Assembly: GCA_032718475.1 (NCBI GenBank)
Contig: JAUCBJ010005296.1
Span: 1-40,727, forward strand
Direction: 5' to 3'
Length of the DNA stretch: 40,727 bases
From: Nemertoderma westbladi
Lineage: Eukaryota > Xenacoelomorpha > Nemertodermatida > Nemertodermatidae
Shown here: positions 21,595 to 30,547 of the stretch, one piece after another
Layout of the letters: each line of letters begins with the position of its first letter
Position numbering within the stretch: the first letter of the stretch is position 1
The notes under the pieces: generated by a model
Database searches by the model: none
Told to the model about the DNA's origin: nothing
What the model saw: the letters and a program-made list of their open reading frames with translations, nothing else
Translations under genes and position numbers: made by a program

Positions 21595-21987
21595 TACTAC
21601 TAGGATCGGCATGCTGCATTGCAGCTGCATTTTTAAGAATGCTGTGCCGGCTTGTCAACAAAATTGCACCGCCACAACTCCCTATCACCCATGACATTTG
21701 CTAGATCATCCGCATCTTTAAGGCCAGTGTCCTTTAAGATGCGTCTCAAGAAAGTCATGGGCTGTCCACCATGCTTATTCACTCCATGAGGCTGCCAAAG
21801 TACAAGATTATGCACTGGCTGGTCCTCACGGCGAAAGCAATGTCCTGCAAAGCGGAGGCGGTTTTGTTCTAGTGTCAAGCTTGGGGGAACCAATGAGACA
21901 CCTCCAATGTTATATAGTGTCTGGTTGGAGATGTGTGCATTGTACTTGACACAATGAACCCGGCGTATACCAAGTCATGTCGTACGT
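21595..21987 (-). mobile_element. 5'-truncated LINE fragment with 13-bp TSD
   Basis: On the minus strand, 21893-21633 encodes NRLRFAGHCFRREDQPVHNL, then LVLWQPHG, LRRILKDTGL and MGDRELWR. This is the C-terminal tail typical of many non-LTR endonuclease-reverse transcriptases. ATGTCAAGTATAC lies at 21582-21594 and again at 21988-22000, a 13-bp target-site duplication inside the 54-bp repeat sequence. The 3' end on the minus strand finishes in a TAGTAGTAG-type simple tail, as expected for target-primed insertion. It is a dead fragment and of a different family from LINE-A and LINE-B. Confidence 0.88.
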
Positions 21988-22390
21988 ATGTCAAGTATAC
22001 CAGACTTTAAGCTGTTATATTTCACTTTGCGGTTTATCCCCATGTGAAGAATACTTGGTTTTCCCTAAAACCACCAGGGCTGAAAACACCAAAAACCTGG
22101 TAGGCCATATTCTTCACATGGGCTCCAAAAATAAAATTCTGAATAATACACAGTAAATTCACAAAGTTTCGCCCATGTGAAGAATACCAGGATTTCACTT
22201 TTCGGTCGACTTTCTATTGGAATTTTATATATGAAAATTTTGATTTTTTTTAATTTATCTTTATTAAGTGTTTTATAGCGCTTATCTCTGTCTATAACCT
22301 GTACATATACTAATTCATTTATTGTTTTGGTTAGATTCAGCCCTTCTGTAACCTGTGTTTGTGGTGAAAACTTGGTATGCTTCACATGGG

Positions 22391-23510
22391 CCCAAAGTTT
22401 CGCATATTGCACTTTTCTCTTTACTTTAACAACATCCATCCTGCGATTTCAGCTGCTATAAAATTTGACAGAAATCTTCTCGTACATTACCACTTTTATT
22501 GCCTGAAATTCTATTATGTTGTAAAACCTATACTGCTGTACTGCTAACCTAATTCCGCTATAATTGAACACTGTAGCACTTATTGAGGTTCGGTAAATCT
22601 ACAACCCACGATCCACACCAACGTGCCTCTATCTACCCCCATGCACTCGAGTCAGAGCATCTTTCAGTCTCGATAAACCAATTGTCCCCGAATAAATTGA
22701 ATTTGGTTGGGCCGCTTTGAATTAATCCTAGTAGGCTGAAATACTGTAGGCCTAGGCGGCTAATAGGACTAGCAGAATGCCCGGGTGCAACTCAATTTGT
22801 AGGGCGAAAGAATGTAGAATACAAATACAAAATATATCACCACAATACAATACTCGCTATTAAAATATGCAATACAGTCCAATGTGGGCCTAATTTTTAT
22901 GTAAGTGGACCTCTAACTAAATGATATTATGGGGGGGGGGGGGGGGGGGGGGGCATTTTTTCGGATAGCTGTCAATTAGGATTTTTATGTTAATAACGCT
23001 ATTTTATCATGATCAACCGCACTGTATGAATGGGCAAATAGCCTCTATTATACAAAAATTATAACAAAAAATATATTGCCTCCCCCTAGCGGCTGAAGGT
23101 CGAATTGAAGTTTTCACTAAAAACGCTCACTACTCCCTCAACCTTGGTCCAAATTTCTTGAAACAAACTTTTTGGACTCAACGCCTTCGAATCTACGAAA
23201 GTTATCTCATAGAATTTTTAATTAGCTATTTTAATGGAAATTAATATTTTATATTGTCAATGTAAAAGTCAAAATTGTTCATACTGTAAAATTTAACACA
23301 ATATAAAATGTTGTGAATAAAATAATGTTGAAATATCGCTTTCTTAATAATTTTTTTAATTTGCTCAGAAGTGGAAAAAGGTGAAACGAAGTCATTGGGG
23401 GTTGAACCAGCGTGTTAGAGTACCATTTAACGCTGTTGCCTATCTTCAACAGCGCACTAACAGGTTCAGCATGACACTTTTCTTTTATCATTAAACAGTG
23501 ATTAGGGGCC
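22391..23510. other. AT-rich intronic sequence with a long G run
   Basis: No reading frame or known element recognised. Contains a G run of about 22 bases at 22931-22952. Confidence 0.45.
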
Positions 23511-23520
23511 TACACGTTCG

Positions 23521-23819
23521 TGGGGCCTTCGCGCAGCACGAAGTGAGCAAAGCCTTTATCATAAGGGGACCATTAACGAGTTGTCTGCCGTTAGTCAGAA
23601 GTCTTCAACACAATACTCGTCCTCCTCTTGTGCCTCGTTGCGTTCGTTCGTTTTTAACCCTTTCTAAACCTTTGACGGACTACATACGTACCAAGTTTCG
23701 TTTAATTTCATCGAGGAATAACCGAGTTATTAGCGATCAAAAATTTACGACGACGACGACAGATAACTCGCCAATGGAACCCATATGCTAAGGCTTCGCT
23801 CACTTCGTGGCTCGCCCCA
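23521..23819. mobile_element. TIR element with GTGGGGC...CACGAAGTGAGC ends
   Basis: The left end contains GCACGAAGTGAGCAAAGCCT, then ACCATTAACGAGTTGTCTG. The right end, inverted, reads GTGGGGCGAGCCACGAAGTG, AGCGAAGCCTTAGCATATGG and CCATTGGCGAGTTATCTG. The arms pair over about 70 bp with mismatches. The interior has no transposase; it contains ACCAAGTTTCGTTTAATTTC and a CGA triplet run. A related partial copy is at 27478-27665. Shorter pieces of the outer end (ACGTTCGTGGGGCCTTCGCG) are at 29026-29065 and about 33583-33670. Confidence 0.75.
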
Positions 23820-24171
23820 CAGTACAAACTGACACTCTTTAAGTTGTATTTCCTATCTATAAGTATGTTAGTGAAAGGGAAACATGGGAAAGAATGTGTC
23901 ATGAGTCAGTGCGGTGGGTGGATGAATCTGTTTGCGCGTGCTAACAGCTTCATCTGATATGCTGTTAACCAAAGAGAAACGTTTTTGAAATACGATGAAT
24001 TACAAAATTTCTTCCATTTCCGAAAATAAGGATGACAAATCATCTCACCTTCAACTTGAAGGTTGGCTATATTTGTGTGTATTTATAGGATTACTGTAAT
24101 TTATAATTCAATAAAGTGTACATATTTCACGCGAAAATGATTTATTGACTAATCGCAATGGAGTTATTTAC

Positions 24172-24376
24172 CTTAGCCCTGGCCTCTCTTGCAGCCTCTG
24201 CTTCGGCCGCCATGGCCCTCTGTAGTTGAACCGGTAGACGGACATCTTTCACTTCCACCCTTTCTACCTTGACGCCCCAGGGGTCGGTTGCTTCGTCTAG
24301 GGTCGCCTGCATGTAGTGCGCGATTTCTTCGCGGTCTGCCAAAACATCTCCCAGTGTCTTTGTGCCGAGAACATTC
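24172..24376 (-). CDS. Stomatin-family protein, SPFH-domain exon
   Basis: The minus-strand acceptor CTTTCGCAG (exon from 24376) supplies a G completing the AG|G arginine, followed by 68 codons: NVLGTKTLGDVLADREEIAH, then MQATLDEATDPWGVKVERVE, VKDVRLPVQLQRAMAAEAEA and AREARAK. The donor is GTAAAT after AAG (24172). This is the core of the stomatin SPFH domain, nearly identical to vertebrate stomatin (NVLGTKTL, DREEIAH, TLDEATD.WG.KVERVE, LPVQLQRAMAAEAEA.REARAK). The reading phases fit both neighbouring exons exactly. An ATG inside (MADREEIAH in another reading of the start) is not the true start; the upstream residues are conserved. Confidence 0.96.
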
Positions 24377-24399
24377 CTGCGAAAGTACAGAAATTTTAG

Positions 24400-26150
24400 T
24401 AGAAATTCCGGTGTTAATGCGTTAAAATTAATACAGAACTATTTATAGAGGACGTTGGTATACCCTCTCAGCTAAATATCTCAATCTTTCTGTCAATGAT
24501 TTTGTACACTATGTACAGCTAAGGTATACCGGAACATCGAAACATAAATATATATCCTCCGAAAGCTTGCTGTAAGCTAAACTGTGTATTGTACACCGTA
24601 GGCTTTGATAATCACTTTGTAACCTTGTTGACAAGCTTACTTTACGTCAAATGTAAAACACACTGCCCTGTTGTAGTACATTAAAATGCAGATTAAAATG
24701 GTTGATAAAATCCTAAGCCTACATTGTACATATTCAGTTAGCAGTAGGTACGTTCACTATGTCAAGACCACTCCCTATTTAAAATTAAGCGTGAAAGTCG
24801 TCTTCAAGGTCAAAACGACATTCCAATATCATGACAAATTCATGATAAATTCAAACGACGACAAAAATCGTTTTTGTCAGTCACAACAATTAATTAACGT
24901 TTGATAAACATTCGTTTTTACCTCTCCAGTTAGTCGACATTGTTATACCTTTGTGGTAAATGGGCTAAATAAAATTACTCTTGGATTGCGGCTAAGTAAA
25001 ATACCAAAAACCAACTTCAATCAACACAGTACAATGGTGCTTCTTTCAATACAATAGTGGTTGATTTTGATTAGAGGTTGGTTCAATACGTCCCAAGGAA
25101 ACCTGCTTTGTGTATTATTCAAACCCTGAGAATATTCTTAGTTGGGTAAGTTAGTTTGAGTTCGATTGAGCGTCGTTATCTTTAAGTCACAATTGATCTC
25201 TCCTCCCTGGTGGCCTTAACTTAATACCACAGCCACTCCTCTCAAGAAGCAACTCCTCAAACTATAATCAAACCCACAAAGCCAACCGTTGATATCATAA
25301 AATAATGATGAACGCGGTTGCAGTACATCATCCAATTAAGAGTGAATGTCGCCAACTCTTGGGAATATCGTAGTTACATTTCCTTTGCCGTAATTTATTT
25401 GGGATGACGAGAAGGTAGTAAGTAATAATTGTGATGCTTAACTGGTCATGTGAGTCGCCCATATCGGTATTCTAGTCGCACACACGAGTCTGAAAGACAA
25501 TTCCATCAAGAGTTACGGATGAGGATCTAAATTAAAACAACTCAAAATGTGTTTCGATTTATTTTCAAATTAAAATTAACATGCATGCACGGAGTACACG
25601 CCCCTATAGCATATTGGATATACGTCTGCCTCATAATTAAATTATTGCTCGGATTATAAAATGGGAACGTGAATATTGATGATGTAACGAAACGATGAAT
25701 AAGGCCCGAGATTACGGGCGTTTCAGACCGTGTACCGTGTACACATAATAGGCCTACACTGTACACGTACACGCTATGGAATATTAAATTATTTATCCGT
25801 TTTGCTGCCGAAAAATAGATTCAAATCGAAATGAATTATTGTGATGGGAATATGACAAGGTTGGCATTACTTTACATAATGATTTGGCCTAAATTATTGT
25901 CGTTACCTTGTATTCATTCTTAGTTAAATATCGGTTGAAAGAAAAAAATATTCCATGCGGTTTTGTGTAGTTACGGCATGTCTTATTAATAATTCATTCA
26001 CTCATTCTTTCATTAATGCATAGGCCTACATACTGCAGGAATTTTACATTGCGCATCTCTTGTCGAAATAACCTGTCTCCAGCGTAAATAGGTCGCAAAT
26101 ACACCATGTGCTGTAGTAGTGTATAAAGCTAAACTCAGTGGCTCGGGCCC
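24400..26150. other. Unannotated intronic sequence
   Basis: AT-rich, with no frame or element I recognise. A small dyad of GTGTAC/GTACAC motifs occurs at about 25730-25775 (GTACCGTGTACAC ... CACTGTACACGTACAC). Confidence 0.4.
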
Positions 26151-26151
26151 A

Positions 26152-26545
26152 CCCCCCCCCCCCCCCCCAAATTTGTCTACAAATTTTAATGAGATTGCAT
26201 GAAATTTGAAACAGAGATAGTTCACCTCCTTCCTCCTCCTTAATGGGTGAGCCGGGTGGTGGTGTCATTCCCTTCTTCATCTTTATTCCTTGGTGAGCCA
26301 GCCCAGAATTTTGACTTTTCCTTTCATTCTTTAGAATCAAGCGTTTGAAAAAAGTGTCTCCGTCGGTATTGCACCAGTTACACGCATTTATTCTTCAACC
26401 TTATAGTTATTTGTTAGTACTGATAGAAAGCTAGCTGGCCATGCAAGGATTCCAAATATGTAATGTAAACAAGATCTGAATTTCGTTGATAATAGCCGAG
26501 ATATGAGCGTTCGAATGTTGCATGGTTTTGCATCTGCACGATGCT
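26152..26545 (+). repeat. Dispersed repeat R, copy 2
   Basis: Opens with a C17 run (26152-26168), then GAGATTGCATGAAATTTGAA, ACAGAGATAGTT, TTATTCTTCAACCTTATAGT, GCAAGGATTCCAAATATGTA, ATCTGAATTTCGTTGATA and GAGCGTTCGAA. Same block order as copy 1 at 14250-14545. Its left edge contains GGGTGAGCCGGGTGG-type sequence missing or altered in copy 1. Confidence 0.85.
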
Positions 26546-26884
26546 ATTATATTATATTTAATAGGCCTTATTCTGGAACATTTCGTTTATCTCATACCGA
26601 CATAATAAGACAAGGTCTAAATTTAATAAATCAACGAAATTAACACCGGTACCTGTATATGCACAAAAAATAATATTCTAATGATTATTACAATACATTT
26701 ATAAGAATACACCGGTTCTACATTGAATAGATGAAAAAACGAATAAATCCAGGCATGGTGAATTAATACTGGGAGGCAAAGAGTAGCCCCATTCCCATAA
26801 CCTAGTCCTCGTCACATGGCCGTCTCCCACCCCTGAGACAGAGAGAGTTTGTGCGGTGCGGAGGGTCTACCGATAAAATAGTCA

Positions 26885-27146
26885 TCTCGAAGTGCAAATT
26901 CATTCAACTTTCGAACACTCATTTCTCGGCTATTTCATAACGAAATTCAGATTGTGTTACATATTTTTGGAATCCTTTCTTGGCCCTGCCAGCTTTCCTT
27001 CTGTAACAAGAAAATGCTATAGAAGAGGCAAGTAGAATGCTGTAGAAGAATACCGGCGTGTAATTGGTGAAATATAACCCGTAGACTCTTTTTCAAACCT
27101 TTGTATTCTAAAGAATAAAAACTAAAATTCAGGGGGGGGGGGGGGG
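26885..27146 (-). repeat. Dispersed repeat R, copy 3 (inverted)
   Basis: Inverse reading gives, in order, TTTTATTCTTTAGAATACAA, GGAAAGCTGGC, AAAGGATTCCAAAAATATGT, ATCTGAATTTCGTTATGAAA and GAAATGAGTGTTCGAAAGTT. These match parts of copy 2. It ends at a G15 run (27132-27146), the inverse of the poly-C that starts copies 1 and 2. An internal block of copy 2 is missing or replaced. Copies 2 and 3 face each other and enclose about 340 bp. Confidence 0.8.
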
Positions 27147-27217
27147 TTGCTCTGAATAACGACACTATATTCCAGCTCCAGGATATGGTGTACGGTATGT
27201 AATAGCGAAATCTAGCT

Positions 27218-27270
27218 TCATTTTCTTGTTTCGGTTAAAAAACAATGCTACGGAAACCTGCTCCTATACC
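27218..27270 (+). repeat. Foldback core copy E
   Basis: TTCTTGTTTCGGTTAAAAAA then CGGAAACCTGCTCCTATACC. This matches the TTATTGTTTTGGTTAAAAAA and ACTGTAACCTGCTCCTTTCC halves of copy B with a few changes. I could not identify inverted arms around this copy. It lies just beyond the G run that ends repeat R copy 3. Confidence 0.65.
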
Positions 27271-27477
27271 TAAAGCATACGATCTTAGCATTTGCGCCAT
27301 AAAGTCGATAATATATAACTACAGTTATTAATTATAATTATAATTGAATTGAATGTACTCTTTATTCATTAAAACTCAACGTATATAATTACAATTGAGG
27401 CAGTTAATACATAAGTATTTACTGATAATTAAAATGAATTGTGTCGTAAGGCCAATGCTACTTTGTAACATCAATGT

Positions 27478-27665
27478 GGGGCGAGCCACGAAGTGAGTGA
27501 GCCTTAGCGTAGTGGTACCATTAATCAACCTGTCGTTCTGTCGTTCTGTCGTTCTGTCGTTCTGTCGTGTTCAATTTTAAACGTTAATAACTCGGCCAAT
27601 CTTTGATGAAATCTATCCAAACTTGGTACACATGTTGTTTGGCAAAAGTTTAGAAAATTTCCAAG
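27478..27665. repeat. Partial copy of the 23521 TIR element with TCGTTCTG repeats
   Basis: GTGGGGCGAGCCACGAAGTG, AGCCTTAGCGTAGTGGTACC, five tandem copies of TGTCGTTC, then TTAATAACTCGG and CCAAACTTGGTAC. These correspond to the inverse of the right half of the 23521-23819 element. No opposite end was found. Confidence 0.7.
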
Positions 27666-27699
27666 TAGAATTTCCGTGTGGCCTTCGAGAAGCTAAGAT

Positions 27700-28500
27700 A
27701 ATAGCAGTTAATTAGTTAATTAAGTTATTACGGTAAAAACACCATTTTCAACCTGCCTTTTAAAGGAAATTAATTGTTTTACAGTATAAGATTTAAATAA
27801 TTATAATTAAAAATTATACATATGTAATCCCCATACGCCATTCTATTATAGTTTTTAATTAGTTCAAGTGATTTGCTTTAATAATTGTGTCTTTAATTGA
27901 TCTAAAGTAATTAAAACGGCAAAAAAAATTTATTCTCATTAAATACTGCTCATTTATTGGCCAACATGCTGGTACATAGATGGGATGTGTGTGTCATTCC
28001 CAGTTGCTGGGAATGATTATTGGTCAAGTCTCTGCTGCTGGCTGGGAGTTGTTGCTAAGACTAACCAGAGAGGAATAGTAATAGACAACCAGTATTGCTA
28101 TTCCAGCCCAGACAGCATTCTTTAAATTCACTATAAATGTTGTATTGCTATCTCAGGTGAATGACAGATATCATAACATAAATACTATCCATGGCATGGC
28201 TGTTGTGTAGGCTTCTGAAATAGTTTATTCCACAATGTATATGTCTGGTTATTTTTTAATTGAATTTTTGCAAAGTAGTAAAATTAATGTTCTTAAAAAT
28301 AATATTATTATTTTATATGTAACCTAGGAAATTAGCTACATTTTTTCGCTGCAGCTTTAAGAGTGTACATTAATTTAATATTATTTCAATACCCATATTA
28401 CTACATCGGCATAAGATGCGTTGGCGTTGTATCACACATCTCCACATATCACACATATCCACATAGATGTATCAACAGTTACTCGCACAGTTTCGAAACT
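27700..28500. other. AT-rich intronic sequence, nothing recognised
   Basis: No gene-like frame. Contains TGGGAATGATTATTGGTCAA-type unique sequence only. Confidence 0.4.
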
Positions 28501-28504
28501 TCGC

Positions 28505-28810
28505 ATAGTTATAACTGTATAAAGATCGTCAGTCTGCGTTTAGGAAAAATATTTTATAACAAAACAGGACAAGCGACGAGCGCAACGAGGCATATTATGA
28601 AGACGAGTACTGCGTTGACTAAATTATTATATAAACCACCTGGCTTCACATATTGATCGCATCCCTAGTTATTATTATTATAAAGAACGTCCTAGCCTGC
28701 GTTTAAGAAATATATTTAAATACAAAACAGGACGAACGCAACGAGGCTTATAATGAATACGAGTACTGCGTTTATTATATTCCTATAAACCACCTGGCTT
28801 TGCATATTGA
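28505..28810. repeat. Tandem duplication, period about 163 bp
   Basis: Two diverged copies. Shared blocks are TCTGCGTTTAGGAAA/CCTGCGTTTAAGAAA, AAAACAGGAC (28561 and 28724), GCGCAACGAGGC/CGCAACGAGGC, GAGTACTGCGTT and AAACCACCTGGCTT. There is no conserved reading frame between copies. Confidence 0.8.
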
Positions 28811-29025
28811 ACGTGCGATTGGAAATAAGTTCGTGCTACCCTTCCGTGGGTGGTAGATGTCGCGGTTATGTATTGGTGGTTGGGAATGGTGGGGGGGGGG
28901 GGGGGGGGGTTAAAAGGGGTGAACACGTACTGTCCCCCTTTCTTTGATTGATTGGTGGTGTGGGTAAATTTCTCAAAACCTGATTTTGTGATACAGTCGC
29001 TCAATTTTAATTTGTATCTCATAAC

Positions 29026-29065
29026 TGGGCCTCGTGCTGCGCGAAGGCCCCACGAACGTGTACAG
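29026..29065 (-). repeat. Fragment of the 23521 TIR family (outer end)
   Basis: Inverse reading gives ACGTTCGTGGGGCCTTCGCG and then CAGCACGAGG. This matches the left outer end of the element at 23511-23540. No partner end was seen nearby. Confidence 0.6.
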
Positions 29066-29662
29066 TACTTAAAGTATAGGAATACTGTATGTAGTTTACT
29101 AGTATTATATGCACACCACGCATTCAAACACACGCATACAACACATATAAACTCATTAAAGACATTAAAGATATAATACAATTCTCAAGTTACGTCTCTT
29201 GTGTATTTTGTTAAGATGTGATATTTTAGTAATTTCGGATATGTTTTGTAATCTGAGCAATTTGAAATATTAATAGGTATCGTATTCCATAATTTTAACA
29301 CACTAACAACTATACTGTCAGGAATTGTTTATTATACGTGAGGAATGAAACTAGTAACTTACAATTAATATTATGTTATGTGAAGTTAGTATATCTGGCA
29401 GGTAGAAACACTAATAACTTTGTTTGTCGTTTAGTGACTCTGGATAAAAACGAAAAAATATTAGTACGAATTACTGCTTGGAAATTATTAACCCTATTTG
29501 CGATAAATATAGTGTCTGCGTCATCTGTGCGACCATAAGCAAAAAGCTGTCGAAAAGTAGTATTGTAGGCAACTATAACCTTTCTCAGCTGTTCCACTCT
29601 AAATATCGACAACAGAGAACAGCCTTAGAACAGAAAGTCTTAAACAATCAAATCTTAAGTGA

Positions 29663-29670
29663 GATCGAAC
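29663..29670. repeat. Left hAT target-site duplication GATCGAAC
   Basis: Eight bases flush with the left end of the MITE, identical to 29865-29872. Confidence 0.85.
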
Positions 29671-29864
29671 CAGAGATGGACACGGGCCGGTTCAGCACGC
29701 GGGCCGGACCGGGCCGGGGCGGGCCAAGACACAACGGGCCGGGCAGGGGCGGGCCAAGACACAACAGGCCGGGGCGGGCCAAGACACAACAGGCCGGGGC
29801 GGGCCAAGACACAACGGGCCGGGCCGAGCCCGGGCCGTGAAAAACCGGCCCGCGTCCATCTGTG
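29671..29864. mobile_element. hAT-type MITE with GC-rich tandem interior (194 bp)
   Basis: The left end is CAGAGATGGACACGGGCCGG. The right end inverted is CACAGATGGACGCGGGCCGG. An 8-bp direct repeat, GATCGAAC, abuts both ends exactly, as for hAT insertions. The interior is about three to four copies of a 25- to 29-bp unit, GGGCGGGCCAAGACACAAC plus GGGCCGG, an extreme GC island inside AT-rich intron. Short GPGRGG-like reading frames on both strands come from this repeat. No transposase. Confidence 0.88.
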
Positions 29865-29872
29865 GATCGAAC
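29865..29872. repeat. Right hAT target-site duplication GATCGAAC
   Basis: Identical to 29663-29670 and flush with the right end of the MITE. Confidence 0.85.
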
Positions 29873-29879
29873 ACCTAGA

Positions 29880-30540
29880 AAAACGTCTTACGAACAACTG
29901 GTTTCCTCTACAGTCCATTCATTCCCGGCTTACCTCCCGGTGGCTATATTCTATTAATCGCAAAATAAAATGGTCGTTAAAAAAAAGAACAATATGTGAC
30001 AGGGGGTAGTATATGAATTAAAAATATTTAAGGAAGATGCCAAATCATGACTTTAAGATTAATATAGATTACCATATTAAATGCTATAACGCATAACGTT
30101 CCATTACTATACAATATCTATTATTATCGCATATCTATTTATTAACGAATATATGAAAAAACCCCGTGACTTGTAAACAAAATAGTATAGTGTACAGGTA
30201 AATTATTGCACAATTGTAAACAATTAAACAATATAATATCTTATAGAGCGATAGTGTAATAAATTCATAGAGCGCGTTATATAATAACGTTTAACTAAAT
30301 AAATAATTATATGTTTTTAAACAAAAATTAACGATCATATGATTTCCTACAATTAAAGTCGAAAATAGTGTCATAAAATATCAGTCACTTAGTTATTTTT
30401 TATGGTAATTAATCTAAATAAGAATCAAATAGTAACTGTAATAGTTAGTAACAAGAAAAATTGAGGCTTAATAAAAATATTTATAATTCGATTAAATTGT
30501 ATCAGAAAATAAATAAAATATGAAGCAAGCACGCATACAT
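29880..30540. other. AT-rich intronic sequence
   Basis: No reading frame or repeat recognised. Its right part may include the 3' UTR of LINE-B, whose coding end on the minus strand is at 30558. Confidence 0.4.
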
Positions 30541-30547
30541 GTATGTT

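Larger units (their letters stand above)
21148..22390. mobile_element. Core-bearing foldback element D with one arm expanded into a 54-bp array
   Basis: The right terminus, inverted, reads CCCATGTGAAGCATACCAAG. Left-side units read CCCCATGTGAAATATACCAG and CCCATGTGAAGAATACTTGG, so the 54-bp array and the right arm are the same arm sequence in opposite orientation. The core (22315-22360) reads CATTTATTGTTTTGGTTAGA and then CTTCTGTAACCTG. Extra arm copies at about 22040, 22110 (inverted) and 22172 show repeated arm rearrangement. A LINE fragment with its own target duplication interrupts the array. No transposase was seen. Confidence 0.7.
21088..24171 (-). other. Stomatin intron between the last two identified exons (3084 bp)
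   Basis: The donor GTAAAT lies after AAG at 24172 and the acceptor TTTTAG before 21087, phase 0. The intron contains foldback element D with its 54-bp array (21148-22390), a LINE fragment nested in that, a G22 run (22931-22952) and a TIR element (23521-23819). Confidence 0.85.
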
